A stretch of DNA of 64,000 bases from Athripsodes cinereus. Taxonomy: Eukaryota > Arthropoda > Insecta > Trichoptera > Leptoceridae. Each line of letters opens with the position of its first letter. Position 1 is the stretch's first letter. The notes under the pieces are model-generated. The model searched no databases and was not told where the DNA came from. It was given only the letters and a program-made list of their open reading frames with translations. The DNA lies in assembly GCA_947579605.1 (NCBI GenBank), contig OX388306.1, positions 3,968,001 to 4,032,000 of the forward strand, read 5' to 3'. A program made the position numbers and the translations under genes. Of the stretch, positions 51,890 through 62,124 are shown piece by piece.

Positions 51890-52905
51890 AATATGTACAA
51901 AAAACAAATTAAGACATAGAGATCAAAAAACATTTGTGTATAGATCAGTTGCAATATTATTATAGAGAGAAATGAAAACTTGTTAGAGGATAGATAATAG
52001 ATTGGTGCGGGAAATTAATCGATGATGAAGAAAAATAATCAAATAGATGTCATTAACAACAAATATCAAAATAATGCATAATTATCTTCAGAAATAATCA
52101 TAGGTACCTATCGTAATATGTACATATCATATAATATTATCAAACATTAACATATTTGCAAAATTTGTAAGTAAATACCTTCGTTTATACGAGGTATTAT
52201 TTACATAGATTAAAACTTCTTATCTAATATTTTTCCGTCTTGACTATTCTCAACAGCTAAATTTGCGAAAATAAAAACTATATTTTACCTTTTCAGTTCT
52301 CGATTTTCATTTAATGTCTCAACTTTCGTCCGAATGACTTTTACAACGTAACAAAAAAGCATTTTTATTATATAATTGTAAAAATGAAAAAGTTTAATTT
52401 CTCTGAATGTTTCCAAACCATTACTCGAGGGTTATAGCTGTTATGGGGCTGTTTTTTATGAAGATTTTACTGCTTTTCTTAATAATACATTGGTGGGTAG
52501 CTGCATAATAGTTCAATAAAACCAAACTTCACAGAAAGTGATCAATAATTGAATAACGGAGTAATGTAATTTAATGTTGAACTTGTAAAATATTTCGATG
52601 TCTATCGCACATTCCATTTCTCTTGAATAAAATACCCAAATATCTCACCAAAGTTATGTAATTATTGTAGCATATTTCCTTGATAAGTTATTTTATCATA
52701 TGTCAGTAATGAATAATTATCTGTTTAATTAGAATAATAAGTTCCTGTTTCTATGAACAGATTTTTGAAATTTGACAAAACCAATAGAATGTGAATATAT
52801 TTTGTATCTTATCTCCTAATGGAGTATATTTATTATTCTTATTAAACTGTAATTATTTAGATTGTTTCTAGTTAATTCGTATGGCTTAAATAATATCAGA
52901 CTGAT
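51890..52905. other. AT-rich sequence, nothing recognised
   Basis: No gene or matched repeat. Confidence 0.4.
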
Positions 52906-52909
52906 TTTA

Positions 52910-52972
52910 GTTTTCTTACTAGAATGTATTGTTTTCTTATTGGAATGTGTTGTTTTCTTGTTGGAATGTTTT
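52910..52972 (+). repeat. Minisatellite, 3 x 21 bp
   Basis: GTTTTCTTACTAGAATGTAT(T), GTTTTCTTATTGGAATGTGT(T) and GTTTTCTTGTTGGAATGTTT(T) in direct succession. Confidence 0.9.
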
Positions 52973-53099
52973 ATTAAAGTTGATTCATAATTTAAGATAA
53001 TTGAAATAGAAAATAGGTATAATAATGGTAGTTAATCATAAGGTTATTATAAGTTATAAAATTAAATGTTATCTTTATAACTTGATTAAATAAATAATT

Positions 53100-53230
53100 A
53101 AATAAAACAATTATATTCGTCCACTTGTTCCAATCTTTACGCTACACTCTGTTTTTTCTTTTTCCCTTTTAAACGCCATTCTATTCGTTTTATTTGCATT
53201 TATCTTCAGTCCATTATTTGCTCATTAGTA
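53100..53230 (-). pseudogene. RTE-like LINE reverse transcriptase fragment
   Basis: The minus strand reads ANNGLKINANKTNRMAFKRE, KEKTECSVKIGTSGRI. The pattern GLKINxxKTKxMxF follows the YADD box in RTE/L1-type reverse transcriptases. A short remnant. Confidence 0.6.
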
Positions 53231-53520
53231 ATACAAAATAAATAGAAAAAAATGTAAAACTTTAAAATTCTTCATGAGTAGGTAACAAACGATTTCTTTT
53301 ATTTATTTATTTCAATTACACAATAGACAAACTGTTGGGACAAAATTTATTTTCATTTATGACATAATTAGCAAAAATCAAACCAGTTATTTTCCCTTAG
53401 TTATTATTATCCAAAATCGTTGTGTTCCAAAGAAGAAGAACAAATTAAGTCACAAGTTAAAAACATTAAAATAACAAACCATATAAATGATAAAAACTTC
53501 AATCGTAAATGATAAAATCA
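53231..53520. other. AT-rich sequence, possible LINE 3' end
   Basis: TTATTTATTTATTTCAATTA at 53299-53318 may be the inverted tail of a LINE 3' end. Nothing else recognised. Confidence 0.35.
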
Positions 53521-53524
53521 TTTT

Positions 53525-53702
53525 TTTTTTAAAGATATATCTGGGTTTTTGTTATAAACCCAAATTCAACCTTATACACCTTTCACAGTAAGCTACTAAA
53601 AGCTTGTGTCGTGAAAGGGGAGTTTGCCGGCACCTGGTATCGAACCACGGACCCATTGTTCACGAAGCCGAGACTCTACCTCCAGGCTACTGACGAACTC
53701 GT
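53525..53702 (-). mobile_element. tRNA-derived SINE type 2
   Basis: Minus-strand head TAGCCTGGAGGTAGAGTCTC, GGCTTCGTGAACAATGGGTC with a B-box GGTTCGATACC (53636-53646). The body is GTGCCGGCAAACTCCCCTTT, CACGACACAAGC, GTTGAATTTGGGTTTATAAC, AGATATATCTTT, then an A-rich tail. A 3' portion recurs in + orientation at 63779-63872. Distinct from SINE type 1. Confidence 0.8.
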
Positions 53703-54585
53703 AATCTAAAGTAAATAAATCCTGCAGTAGAATGAGTCACGAGAAAAATTTAAACTGGATTAAATATTATTAAAACAATATACACCATAAAGGTAATCGA
53801 CATGTCGTAAAGAACAAACAAGTAACAATAAAAAAAAATGTGAAAACATAAACTAAAAATTTATAAATATTTTTAACAATCTATACACATACAAACAAAA
53901 TAACTGAGAGAATCTATAATTTTAGAATGTCAAACCCATTCGTATATAGATAAAAGATCTAAAATCTTAACCGTGAAGCACTTCGTAATATTGTCCAAAT
54001 TACGATTATATACCTATTATCCAACACCGAAATGCAGCGCTTACCTACATATTTATTATCTTCCCACGTACATCGAGATGGGGAAAAGTCGTAAATTCGG
54101 ACGATATCGCGCAAAATTTCGTTGCAATAAATTTCATGAAATGGTACATAAACAATATGTCCCCTAGGGAGTTTTATTTTACCTACTTCGTCCCTCATCT
54201 TGACAGTCAACTGAGAATAATATATTATTATTTATATCATTATTATGTGGGTGGATTGTTCGTTCGTTGAATGTACATAATAATATCTAAATCATTGTAG
54301 AAATGTTTTGTCAAATTAGATTATTACCGGCCTTGTTATGGTTCATTTACTATCTCAAGTACTTAACGGTAAAACAAAATTGTAATTAATTCTTTTGATT
54401 TTGAGTGTTCAAACGTTGAAGCTGGTAGCATAATATTTTAATACTGGACCACGGCCATACAGTCCGATAAACGTAAGTATGTGTAATATTCTCATTAATT
54501 CTTCATACCGTTCTAATATAGGAATTTTCTCTTACGTCCGTTTCTATAGATTGATAAAATTTTAATTTTATTATTTTGTACTAAA
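53703..54585. other. AT-rich sequence, nothing recognised
   Basis: Open frames 53959-54210 and 53973-54167 overlap on opposite strands and resemble nothing. Confidence 0.4.
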
Positions 54586-54589
54586 CTAC

Positions 54590-54790
54590 ACTAAACCTCT
54601 TGCCCTAACCCAAGAAGAGCAGGCAGTGCGAACGGAACACTACATTAGTCTATTTTTACATTCTTTTTTCGCGTCCTGCATATTCATGCAATTTCTCATT
54701 TATCCACGTCAATTTCTCCTACTCACCATGCAGCCATCATTGTCAATTTAATCCACTTGGTCAAGCCAAATTGCTCTCAAATGTTTGTGC
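54590..54790 (-). repeat. LRWFGHV LINE 3' end, decayed
   Basis: Plus-strand view: AACCCAAGAAGAGCAGGCAG, GCGAACGGAACACTACATTA, ATGCAATTTCTCATTTATCC, AATCCACTTGGTCAAGCC: the inverse of the region from the LDHV block to the 3' terminus. Confidence 0.6.
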
Positions 54791-56235
54791 TTGCTCAAAC
54801 CATCTCTTTCAGATATATATTCCTTTTATTTTGTCATATTTTAATTATAATTTTTTAGGACTGCATATCAGTTTGAGAGAATTGAAGAGAAAGAGCTTTG
54901 TCTTATTATTATTAGTAAGTGCTCAGGTACAAAGCGATTATTTCCAATTTATAACTGTAGAGAATGCCACAAATTCAATTAATAAAGCTGCTACGAGAGT
55001 GATAATTCTATTTGAATTCACTCTTATATTCAAGTTAAATCTCCACACTATTCAGTGCAACATTCTTGAAATTATTTTACTCCATAAGTACATTTTTCAC
55101 AATAAGTGTGCTTTTTTGCACGCCCACTCATCCAGGTATCAATTATACCATGATTTTTTTTTACAAAATAAGGGTAGCAAGTCGATTCACCGCAAGTTAT
55201 GAACATACGATTTAAAAACCAAACATTATTCTCTTGCTTGCAGTGTGATAACTATTGTCGACAGCAGCAACGGGTGACTTTAAATTTCAGAAACTCTCTA
55301 TTAAAGATTCTACGTTTCATCAGACATCTAATCATTTGAATAAGAAATATCCAGATTTTTGTTTCAGACTCCGGTGTGATCATTATTTGTGTGGAATTTC
55401 AGATAACTGGAAGACTCCAGACCACCTACTCATCTGTAGTGTGAAATACTAAATAAAAATACCACAACTCTACTATCCCTACTATTTAAAAGAAACTTGC
55501 ATTTTTTGTACACCTAGTTAGTCCGCTTAGTAACCTTTATGTGGTATAATTGCCATGATAGTATGAATTAATGATTACTTATTTTTTCAACACCTCCTAG
55601 TAGAATTATATTTTGTGCCAGCAATAGCAATATGGTCTCATTATTGAGTGGTTTGATCAATGTTTCCATCTACCTGATAATAATAATAATATTCGTATAA
55701 AGGGTAAAGCATCAGGCGGATGTTGGAATGGATTACCAAATACCTAACGATGGGGAAGTCTCATCAATCCATATTGTCATTGTTGATTGATTGATTGATG
55801 ATTGATTAATAATAATATTCGGTATGTTCTTCGGCAGAAGGGTGGCACTTGTACACTCAGTAGATATCTACATACCCGTAGGTACTTATAAAAATATATT
55901 GCATATTTTTTAGTCCATGCTAACTGGCCATGACTAACCTTGAATTTATGTTTTTATAATATAGATACTGATGAATCTAGGCTTATAATTAATTCAAGTG
56001 TATATTTTAAACGTATTTATAATTTATAAGCTTGAATCATGAACTAGTTTATTAAGATTAGTAAAGTTCAAATCCTAGTAATCAACCTTTAAAATAACGT
56101 TAAGGATCAAATTGAAGACGCATGAAAAGTACCAAAAGAGTTTATCTAAAAAAAATGTAATATTTAAAACACTTTTTCTTGATATGGATGCTTTATTAGA
56201 CGGTTCCGAATATATAAACAGTCATTCATTGATTC
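54791..56235. other. AT-rich sequence with little recognisable
   Basis: The open frame 54771-55202 is not recognised. AGTCCGCTTAGTAACC and TGCCATGATAGTATG (55515-55566) recall a decayed TAG-tailed copy. TTGATTGATTGATGATTGAT near 55785-55808 is a short simple repeat. Confidence 0.4.
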
Positions 56236-56239
56236 ATTC

Positions 56240-56535
56240 ATTCGGAAATAAATTGAGATGGTTTGGTCATGTAGAACGAATGGAAGAGGAAAGAATGACA
56301 AAGAGGATATATTTGTCTGAAAGGAGGGGTGTTAGGAAGCGCAGGCGTCCGAAAACTACACGGCTTGACCATGTAGGTCAAATTCTCAAGGACGGCCGTG
56401 TATTGAGTAAGAGAAATCGACGTGCGTGCATGAGAAATTGTATGAATATGGAAGAAGCGAAAGAGGTATGTAAGGACAAATCTATATGGCGTTCCGTTCT
56501 CTCTGCTTACCCTATTTGGAATACGGCGTGAGGGA
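56240..56535 (+). pseudogene. RTE-like LINE C-terminal fragment, best-preserved LRWFGHV copy
   Basis: The open frame reads GNKLRWFGHVERMEEERMTK, RIYLSERRGVRKRRRPKTTR, LDHVGQILKDGRVLSKRNRR, ACMRNCMNMEEAKEVCKDKS, IWRSVLSAYPIWNTA and stops (56529-56531). It is uninterrupted over about 95 codons and serves as the family reference for the other fragments. The 3' end CCTATTTGGAATACGGCGTG is followed by an ATAG repeat tail. The upstream part of the open frame (56112-56240) is unrelated sequence. LRWFGHV, then a basic GRP-like segment, belongs to the C-terminus of RTE-like endonuclease/reverse transcriptase proteins; no catalytic domain is present. Confidence 0.85.
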
Positions 56536-56539
56536 ATAG

Positions 56540-57330
56540 ATAGATAGATTCATTCAACAACGGTAGTAGGCAAAGAACTTCGACGAAAGAACTCGCAAAA
56601 AAAATCCGAGCATATAATCAATAATGTGGAAAATAATCAGTTGTTTTGTTTTGATACACGTTTAAATATGTTTTTTCACAATGTAAATGCGAAAAACCCT
56701 CGAACGACTAGACAAAATTCGGTAAGTTTTTGGACTCCACTGATATTTTACTACAAATGGATAGAATGTGCGATTTCGATCCCAAACCACTACATTGTTA
56801 GATGAAATTAATTTCAACCAGACATACATAAAATAAGAAATTATGCTAATATTTTCTGAGAATAAAGCATCACTTAGCCATACTTAGCTAGATGATGGAT
56901 TAAATATTATTATTCCACGATCTTGAGTACCGATATATATAAATATATTAGTACCTACATAATTTGTATGTAAATGAACATCACCTTGTGATATTAGTTT
57001 CACGATAAAATTCAGAACACTCATCTTCAATTTCGTGTAAAATGGTTCTACTCGTATATTAATCCTTCAGTGAACTGTATTTTATCAATATACATATTAT
57101 TTGTGAAGGAATTCTCCCTCTTCTGAATAAATTTACGCGTTTTCGCAATGTATACTTAATATCTTAAAATTAATTACTGTGTAATTCGAGCCTGTTTTAC
57201 CTTGCAAAGTTTCTAGTTGAGAATGGGCCTCCCTATTTCTACTGTAAATTTTCTAGAGTCCTCTTAGAGATAAATAGTCGTAAAACATCACAGTTTAAAA
57301 CATTTAATATTTTCTATTTAGGGATAATGT
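56540..57330. other. AT-rich sequence, nothing recognised
   Basis: No gene or matched repeat. Confidence 0.4.
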
Positions 57331-57334
57331 CTTA

Positions 57335-57615
57335 TTTTTTTTATGTTGGTACAGAGAAAACAGCTTGCATGTTTATAATGAGCTATCCCACTTGTGAGAT
57401 ACACCGTGATGGTAAAGTAAAGTAGTTACAAATAATGCTTAGCTCAGAGATTTGGAAAAAAAAACATTGATTGTCTTGTAAAAAGAAGAAGTCCGTTAAA
57501 TATCACGTTTTATGAAACAGTTTTAACATTTTCAATTCAGCGATATGGTTTGCCACCCTTCCTGAATATTGCACATATTTGTTGATTCAAAGAGGACAAC
57601 TTGCGTTGGGTTGAA
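57335..57615 (+). mobile_element. Two partial TAG-tailed short retroelement copies
   Basis: 57335-57425 has the 3' half (TTGGTACAGAGAAAACAGCT, TGCATGTTTATAATGAGCTA, TCCCACTTGTGAGATACACC, GTGATGGTAAAGTAAAGTAG). 57460-57615 has the 5' half (TTGTCTTGTAAAAAGAAGAA, TTCAGCGATATGGTTTGCCA, CCCTTCCTGAATATTG, AAAGAGGACAACTTGCG). Confidence 0.7.
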
Positions 57616-57764
57616 TGGATGAAGTACAAGTCTTTAACGAGATAAAATTGGTATTTTTTCAAAGCTTAATTGGTGAAAGATTTCAATAAAAATATCATTT
57701 TGGAGTCTTTAGATTAGAAAAAGCATCTAATTTATGTCTACTTGTTTTCTTTCTTTACAAACCA

Positions 57765-58060
57765 TCACTTGGGCTGCGTCGTATCTTCTAAGATCTTATC
57801 TCCAGCGCTGAGAGCCAGTTCACTGTCGCCGATTTTGCCTCATGGATGTCCTGCAGATCTGCGTTGAATTTTTTTGAGATGGCAGTTTATTGTTTATTGT
57901 AAATCATTCCCCATAGGCCCCTTACAGGACACTTGGGTTCATCATAATTACACAGGATAAAAAGAACAACATTAAAAGAATACATGAAAGAATACAAAGT
58001 AGTAAGGCATCAAAATCGAGACAAAACAATGAAAATTGAGTAAAAAAGTTGCCGAACATA
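57765..58060 (-). repeat. Probable LINE 3' end with short coding remnant
   Basis: The minus strand around 57780-57885 reads AISKKFNADLQDIHEAKSAT, VNWLSALEIRS and stop, protein-like but not assigned. Downstream (57890-58060) is AT-rich UTR-like sequence. Confidence 0.35.
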
Positions 58061-58080
58061 TAAATTTGAACATAAATAAT

Positions 58081-58082
<2 letters not shown>

Positions 58083-58111
<29 letters not shown>

Positions 58112-58215
58112 CTTTACTGTACATTGATAAAATACAATTAAATAAAAGGTATACATCAAAATTACATACAATCAATATACAGAGGGCGAGCTTATCGCAA
58201 AGGCGATAAAATTCA
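58083..58215 (-). repeat. LINE 3' UTR (family of 13415-13919)
   Basis: TTATTTATTTATTTATTTAT, TTCTTTACTGTACATTGATA, ATATACAGAGGGCGAGCTTA and TCGC, plus-strand view; close to 13418-13545. Confidence 0.75.
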
Positions 58216-58254
58216 CATTATATATATTATATAATGTGAATAAAAATAATAATA

Positions 58255-58545
58255 ATAATAATAATGCATTTTTCAGTACTAGAAGGATGTAAAGAGTCCC
58301 CTTAGTACCACGTCTTTAGTACAATATTTGATTTTTTAACAAAAGAAACAGAGAGGAAGGACGAATGACACACATTACACTCAACAATATTATGTTATAA
58401 TATATTTTTCAACACTAGCAGGATGTAAAGAGTCCCCCTAGTGTCATGTCCAAAGTACAATATTTATTTAATTATTTATCAGATAAATCACAAGAACAAA
58501 AGTCAACGATGAGTCATACACATGATATAAAGGCTGGTAAGCTAT
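58255..58545 (-). repeat. LINE 3' UTR with a duplicated ~80-bp module
   Basis: AGTACTAGAAGGATGTAAAG, AGTCCCCTTAGTACCACGTC (58273-58312) and AACACTAGCAGGATGTAAAG, AGTCCCCCTAGTGTCATGTC (58413-58452) are diverged direct repeats followed by AGTACAATATTT. They lie just beyond the stop of the minus-strand LINE frame. Confidence 0.75.
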
Positions 58546-58548
58546 AAA

Positions 58549-59856
58549 TTATGATTCAGTCGGTTTGATAGCCAATATCTCTTCGATAGTATAAAAGGCG
58601 TTGCCAACAAGATACTTTTTAATCTCTCGCCTGAAGGACAGAATATCCAGTGTTTTGAATTTTTTTGGTAGGTTGTTATAAAGTCGAACGCTCACACAGA
58701 TAAAACTCTTGGACACTTTAGTTAACCTGTGTTCAGGAAGGTGTATTAACTCTTTCGTTCTTATGTTGTAGTCATGGTAGTCAGAGTTAAAAGGTGTTTT
58801 GTCAATATTTTTATGTGCATACAACAAGCATTCAAGAGCAAATGCACATGGAACTGTTAATATACCCTGTTCTTTGAACGCAGTTCTGCAAGAATCTCTA
58901 GGATACATACCGAGTAGTGTTCGAAGGGCCCTTTTTTGTAGAATAAACACTCTACCTGATTCTGCGCCCATTCCCCAACACAAAATCCCATAACACATAA
59001 TGGAATGAAAATATGAATAGTAGACAGATTTAGCTGTGTCCTTTCCACATATGTCTTTTATTTTTTTTATTGCATATATTGCACTATTTAACTTTTTGCA
59101 TAATTGTTCAATATGTTTATCCCATTTCAAACCTTCATCCAAAACTACTCCCAAAAATTTACTTTCAACAACCTTCTCTATACCTTTCTCAGAGAGAGCA
59201 CTGGTAAATGGATCTAAGTTGTCTGGTCCACCAAGAGAGAAACTCATAGCACTCGTTTTTGTCATATTTAGGACTAAAGAGTTATCATCAAACCATTTTT
59301 TTAGTAATGTTAGTGTTTCTAGAGCATTATTTATGTTTTCTGAATTATTTTTTTTACCTTTGAGAATCAGTGAGGTATCGTCAGCAAACATTACAATCTC
59401 AGAATTTGGGTTAGTACAATTTGGGAGGTCATTTATATAAATAAGAAATAAAAGCGGTCCAAGCACGGATCCCTGTGGAACACCACTACTTATTTTAACA
59501 GTCTGTGATTTTGCATTATTAACTTCAACATACTGCTGTCTATTTTTTAAATACGATTGAAAGAATCTGTTTTCCATATCAATAATTCCATAGCATTTTA
59601 ATTTTTCGAGTAATATATCATGATCGACACAATCAAATGCTTTCGATAGATCACAAAAAACACCACAAGTTGATTCTTTCTTATCAAGGGCATCTAAAAT
59701 GGTTTTAAGCAGTGAGGCTATTCCATCAGAGGTGCTCTTTCCCTTTTGAAATCCAAATTGAGCAGTCCTGCGCTGTGTCTCAACGTCTGCACGTCTCCAC
59801 AAATTCAAATATATCTCTTTTTCTCCACCTCCAGAGCAAGAAATTACAGAATTCAT
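58549..59856 (-). CDS. LINE ORF2 fragment: reverse transcriptase (finger/palm onward)
   Basis: An open frame of 435 codons. Homology begins near residue 32: TAQFGFQKGKSTSDGIASLL, then FCDLSKAFDCVDHDILLEKL, ISSGVPQGSVLGPLLFLIYI, the catalytic IVMFADDTSLILKG (about 59360-59400), WFDDNSLVLNMTKTSAMSFS, KFLGVVLDEGLKWDKHIEQL, SVYYSYFHSIMCYGILCWGM, ALRTLLGMYPRDSCRTAFKE and YNNLPKKFKTLDILSFRREI. This is a Jockey/CR1-type reverse transcriptase lacking the endonuclease and the first fingers motifs. The catalytic FADD is intact and no stops occur from there to the C-terminus. The first ~31 residues (59764-59856), including EKEIYLNLWRRADVETQRR, are not reverse transcriptase and mark a 5' junction with other DNA. 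Truncated, so not autonomous. Confidence 0.88.
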   Translation of the reverse strand: MNSVISCSGGGEKEIYLNLWRRADVETQRRTAQFGFQKGKSTSDGIASLLKTILDALDKKESTCGVFCDLSKAFDCVDHDILLEKLKCYGIIDMENRFFQSYLKNRQQYVEVNNAKSQTVKISSGVPQGSVLGPLLFLIYINDLPNCTNPNSEIVMFADDTSLILKGKKNNSENINNALETLTLLKKWFDDNSLVLNMTKTSAMSFSLGGPDNLDPFTSALSEKGIEKVVESKFLGVVLDEGLKWDKHIEQLCKKLNSAIYAIKKIKDICGKDTAKSVYYSYFHSIMCYGILCWGMGAESGRVFILQKRALRTLLGMYPRDSCRTAFKEQGILTVPCAFALECLLYAHKNIDKTPFNSDYHDYNIRTKELIHLPEHRLTKVSKSFICVSVRLYNNLPKKFKTLDILSFRREIKKYLVGNAFYTIEEILAIKPTES

Positions 59857-59869
59857 GTTCTATCCTCAC

Positions 59870-60520
59870 TCTATTTTGCTCTACCCAAACTTTACCAAAC
59901 AATATGTTTGTTTATCAATTATAAATATCGCGATTTTACAAAAAAAAATTAAGTTCACTTAAAAATTTTAAATTGACCTCATTGTCGTTCGTACCTTTTT
60001 TAAAATCGTTAACAAAATTTAAGATAAATGCCATCAAAAATGTTAGGGTAGGCTTCGGTTTAAAAAGTTGTATTTTTTATCATAACTTTGAAAAACTTTC
60101 TAATTTGGGACGAGAGAGAAAGAGAGGGGCGCTTGAAATGTCTCGTCAATATCACCCTGAATGATCCACATCAATTATAATATAATCACTGAAAATTTTA
60201 TGAACTTCCCTTACCATTGTCGTGCCCCAAAGCGCTTGAAACTTTTTCAAGTTTTTTAATGTTTATGTAACAGTGTTTTGAAGTACCTTGAAAATAGTAT
60301 GGACGTAAAAATATGATTAATTTGAGACTGGTGTTTTTAACAAACCACAAAATATTATTATCTTTTTTTTTAAACAATCTTAATCATTTCAATTGTGATA
60401 CATTTTCACCCCATTCTTACTTAGTACTAAAACATATTAATATTTACCAGAAAATACGTAAGTACTAGTTCAATTGTTAAGTCGTAATTATTAAAGAAAA
60501 TTTGCTACATATTAAAATTA
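59870..60520. other. AT-rich sequence, nothing recognised
   Basis: No gene or matched repeat. Confidence 0.4.
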
Positions 60521-60524
60521 TAAC

Positions 60525-60738
60525 ATAACATAACATACATAGACAATTCACACAGATAGAGCTAGTCCCAAACTACGATCAGAGTCTTGTAGTATGGCTA
60601 CTAACGCGACGATACACACATATACAATGACAATTTGAAAAAGGTCATTCTTCACTTTGCCCTGGCCGGAAATCGAACCCAGGACCTTGTGACTCAAAGG
60701 CAAGAGCGTTGCATCCGCGCCACACCGGCCGACAGTCT
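60525..60738 (-). mobile_element. tRNA-derived SINE type 1
   Basis: Minus-strand head TGTCGGCCGGTGTGGCGCGG, ATGCAACGCTCTTGCCTTTG, with a B-box GGTTCGATT (60671-60679) and the body AATGACCTTTTTCAAATTGT. Then GTGTATCGTCGCGTTAGTAG and a tail of ATGTTATGTTATG. Compared with 25500-25742 it lacks about 55 bp in the middle. Confidence 0.85.
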
Positions 60739-60884
60739 AATATCAATACCACTCGGTTTAATTCGATTATCGAATATTCGATTATCGGCTTCCAATAGAA
60801 TTGGATTTCAAAATCAGACATTTTTTACAAATAATGTCAATTAATACGATATGTTGCGTGCAAAGTCCGGGTTTTCCCCTGTTT

Positions 60885-61092
60885 TCCGTTAGTTTTTGAA
60901 AGTCCTGTAGAAAACGGGTGTTCAAAAAATAAAGACATTTTACAATTGTTAAGTTATTAGCGATGAGAACCCATCCTGAATGTTTTATTTTTTCACTGGC
61001 ACGGAGAGGACAGCTTGTATGTTTATTTCATGAAATTGGTCTGCTGACTACCTCACTTGTGGGATATGCCGTGAGAGAATAGTAGTAGAAAA
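60885..61092 (+). mobile_element. TAG-tailed short retroelement, near full-length reference copy
   Basis: GTTTTTGAAAGTCCTGTAGA, CAAAAAATAAAGACATTTTA, AGCGATGAGAACCCATCCTG, CACTGGCACGGAGAGGACAG, TGGTCTGCTGACTACCTCAC, TTGTGGGATATGCCGTGAGA and a short TAGTAG tail: about 205 bp. No tRNA-like boxes seen. The 3' 40 bp resemble the LRWFGHV LINE terminus. Confidence 0.8.
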
Positions 61093-61820
61093 TGTTAATA
61101 TAAAAAAAAATAAGAAGACAATTGTTCGCCCTGTATGTTCTTAAGATGAGTTAAGTTAGTGATATAAAATGGAAGAAAGAGTAGGTATGATCGAGTTTAT
61201 ATAAAAAATAATCGAAAAGAATCTCTCATTTTAAATGTTTTTGATGAAAATTAGTTCAAAATTGACGAAGATTTTTTATTTCTCTTGTACCTATCGTTAT
61301 GAACGAAAAACTTTAATTTTTAATGAAGGTAATTCCTTGAAGCGATCTTTTTTATACAATTTTTTTTAATAAAATTATACCTGGTGTTAAAAATAATAAT
61401 ATTTTTTTTTGTTCTCATAAACATTTTACGCATAGTAAGCAAATAACCATAACTCTCTATTTATCAATTCTGTAACGGCGTCTCACCCAATTGGGGAGCC
61501 AGCGAAGCAACCACCTACATGTAATGTAGTTTTTTCTCTACGTACCGATAGAAAATGTATCCAAAATGAGTGGTTTACTAAGAAAATATGAAAAATTTAA
61601 AAAAGCAAATATTTATTATTCGTGATAGTTTTTCCAAAAAAAACAATAGATAGGTAACAGTGAGAGTGTGAAAAATTAAAATATGTTTTTTTCCTCTTCT
61701 CGTTAAAAAAGTTCGCATAGTTTATACCGGTGACTTCACACAGTTCCCGCTTTTTAAATTAACTTTTCAAATATCGCAATATGCTGCTTAAATAATGGAC
61801 TGCAATAGCGCATCTACAAT
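61093..61820. other. AT-rich sequence, one decayed TAG-tailed copy
   Basis: CGGCGTCTCACCCAATTGGG, GAGCCAGCGAAGCAACC (61477-61515) and CTCTACGTACCGATAGAAAA (61537-61556) look like an inverse decayed copy. Otherwise nothing. Confidence 0.4.
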
Positions 61821-61826
61821 AATGAC

Positions 61827-62121
61827 ATGTTTGAACATCACAGAGCAGGGAGGCTTTCACTAAAGGGATCGACAGCACCGGAAGAACCTGTTATGACACT
61901 TAGAGAAGAAGAATTGATGATAATAATCGATTTATTAAAAAGAATGCTTAATGGATGCAAGTTTACGTGGAGGGTGTTGATGTTGCTTTTATTTCAGTGA
62001 ATATTATCCAACAGCCACTACATAATGTTCCGCTTGATTTAAGAGTAGCCGATTTTCAAGAGTTTCCACTCTTATTGCCAGGAAAAATTAAGAGGCAAGT
62101 AAAAGAAAGTAATTTATTTTA
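61827..62121 (+). pseudogene. Unidentified protein-like open frames (possible frameshifted coding remnant)
   Basis: Frame 1 (61827-62000) reads MFEHHRAGRLSLKGSTAPEE, PVMTLREEELMIIIDLLKRM, LNGCKFTWRV and stops after MLLLFQ. An overlapping frame (61955-62121) reads MQVYVEGVDVAFISVNIIQQ, PLHNVPLDLRVADFQEFPLL, LPGKIKRQVKESNLF. The switch at about 61950 could be a single indel. The residue mix is more protein-like than the surrounding AT-rich DNA, but I do not recognise the family. TTTATTTCAG at 61988-61997 and GTAAAA after 62098 could also make 61998-62098 a small exon. Function unknown. Confidence 0.3.
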
Positions 62122-62124
62122 GCA

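Noticed and set aside
54771..55202. 143-codon plus-strand open frame
   Set aside because: Starts from a non-ATG codon, overlaps the inverted LINE 3' end at its start, and has no recognisable domain; no splice or promoter evidence.
56112..56240. N-terminal part of the 139-codon frame as LINE protein
   Set aside because: Only the part after about 56240 matches the other LINE copies; the earlier codons are flanking DNA in a chance open frame.
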